This document shows positions 5,479 through 5,494 of a DNA stretch of 5,494 bases, piece after piece. A model generated the notes under the pieces. The model was not told the origin of the DNA. It ran no database searches and saw only the letters and a program-made list of their open reading frames with translations. The stretch's first letter is position 1; each line of letters begins with the position of its first letter. The DNA comes from Acidobacteriota bacterium (GTDB lineage: Bacteria > Acidobacteriota > Vicinamibacteria > Vicinamibacterales > 2-12-FULL-66-21). Both the position numbers and the translations under genes were made by a program. The stretch is taken from positions 1 through 5,494 of the forward strand of contig JACDBQ010000865.1 in assembly GCA_013694845.1 (NCBI GenBank), written 5' to 3'.

Positions 5479-5494
5479 GTATGAGTTCTCAGCA

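Noticed and set aside
1..5494. tRNA, rRNA, riboswitch or mobile element
   Set aside because: I saw no cloverleaf, rRNA-like stretch, known aptamer core or transposase/integrase frame. The sequence is nearly all accounted for by protein-coding genes.

Overview
The window is about 65% GC by eye and almost fully coding. It holds part of a type II secretion / type IV pilus-like locus of a diderm bacterium. On the minus strand, read 5478 to 1900, lie a secretin lipoprotein of the GspD/PilQ superfamily and two GspG-like pseudopilins, in that order. They look like one operon: the first junction is 5 bases and the second about 90. A third pilin-like gene, also on the minus strand, starts near 416 and runs off the left edge. 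Between the two minus-strand groups, on the plus strand, is a lipoprotein built of Ig-like and PKD domains (442-1740). The mix of a secretin with N-terminal TPRs and a C-terminal cohesin-like domain, pseudopilins with the FRGEQY...KKYKDP pattern, and a PKD lipoprotein reminds me of environmental Acidobacteriota (Vicinamibacteria-like). That placement is a family-resemblance inference, not proven by the sequence.

Layout, left to right: <1-416 (-) pilin-like protein lacking Glu+5, with a Gly/Gln/Arg-rich tail; 399-444, a divergent start region with a good sigma70-like promoter for the plus-strand gene and mirrored CATG start codons; 442-1740 (+) Ig/PKD lipoprotein; 1741-1899, a convergent gap with a perfect 16-bp-stem terminator and a weaker opposing one; 1900-2316 (-) GspG-like pseudopilin; 2317-2407, a spacer filled with a degenerate 7-bp repeat; 2408-2941 (-) second pseudopilin, whose leader peptide is encoded by another 7-bp repeat array; 2947-5478 (-) the secretin.

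Likely cooperation: the secretin forms the outer-membrane channel and the pseudopilins form a periplasmic piston or pilus that works through it. The PKD lipoprotein may be an accessory or exported surface protein, but only its position suggests so. No ATPase (GspE), platform protein (GspF) or prepilin peptidase is inside the window.

No wholly new system is evident. The parts most worth a second look are the 7-bp repeat arrays in front of both pseudopilin genes, one of which supplies start codons, Shine-Dalgarno-like motifs and the leader peptide; the TPR-secretin-cohesin fusion; and the mirrored divergent start region.
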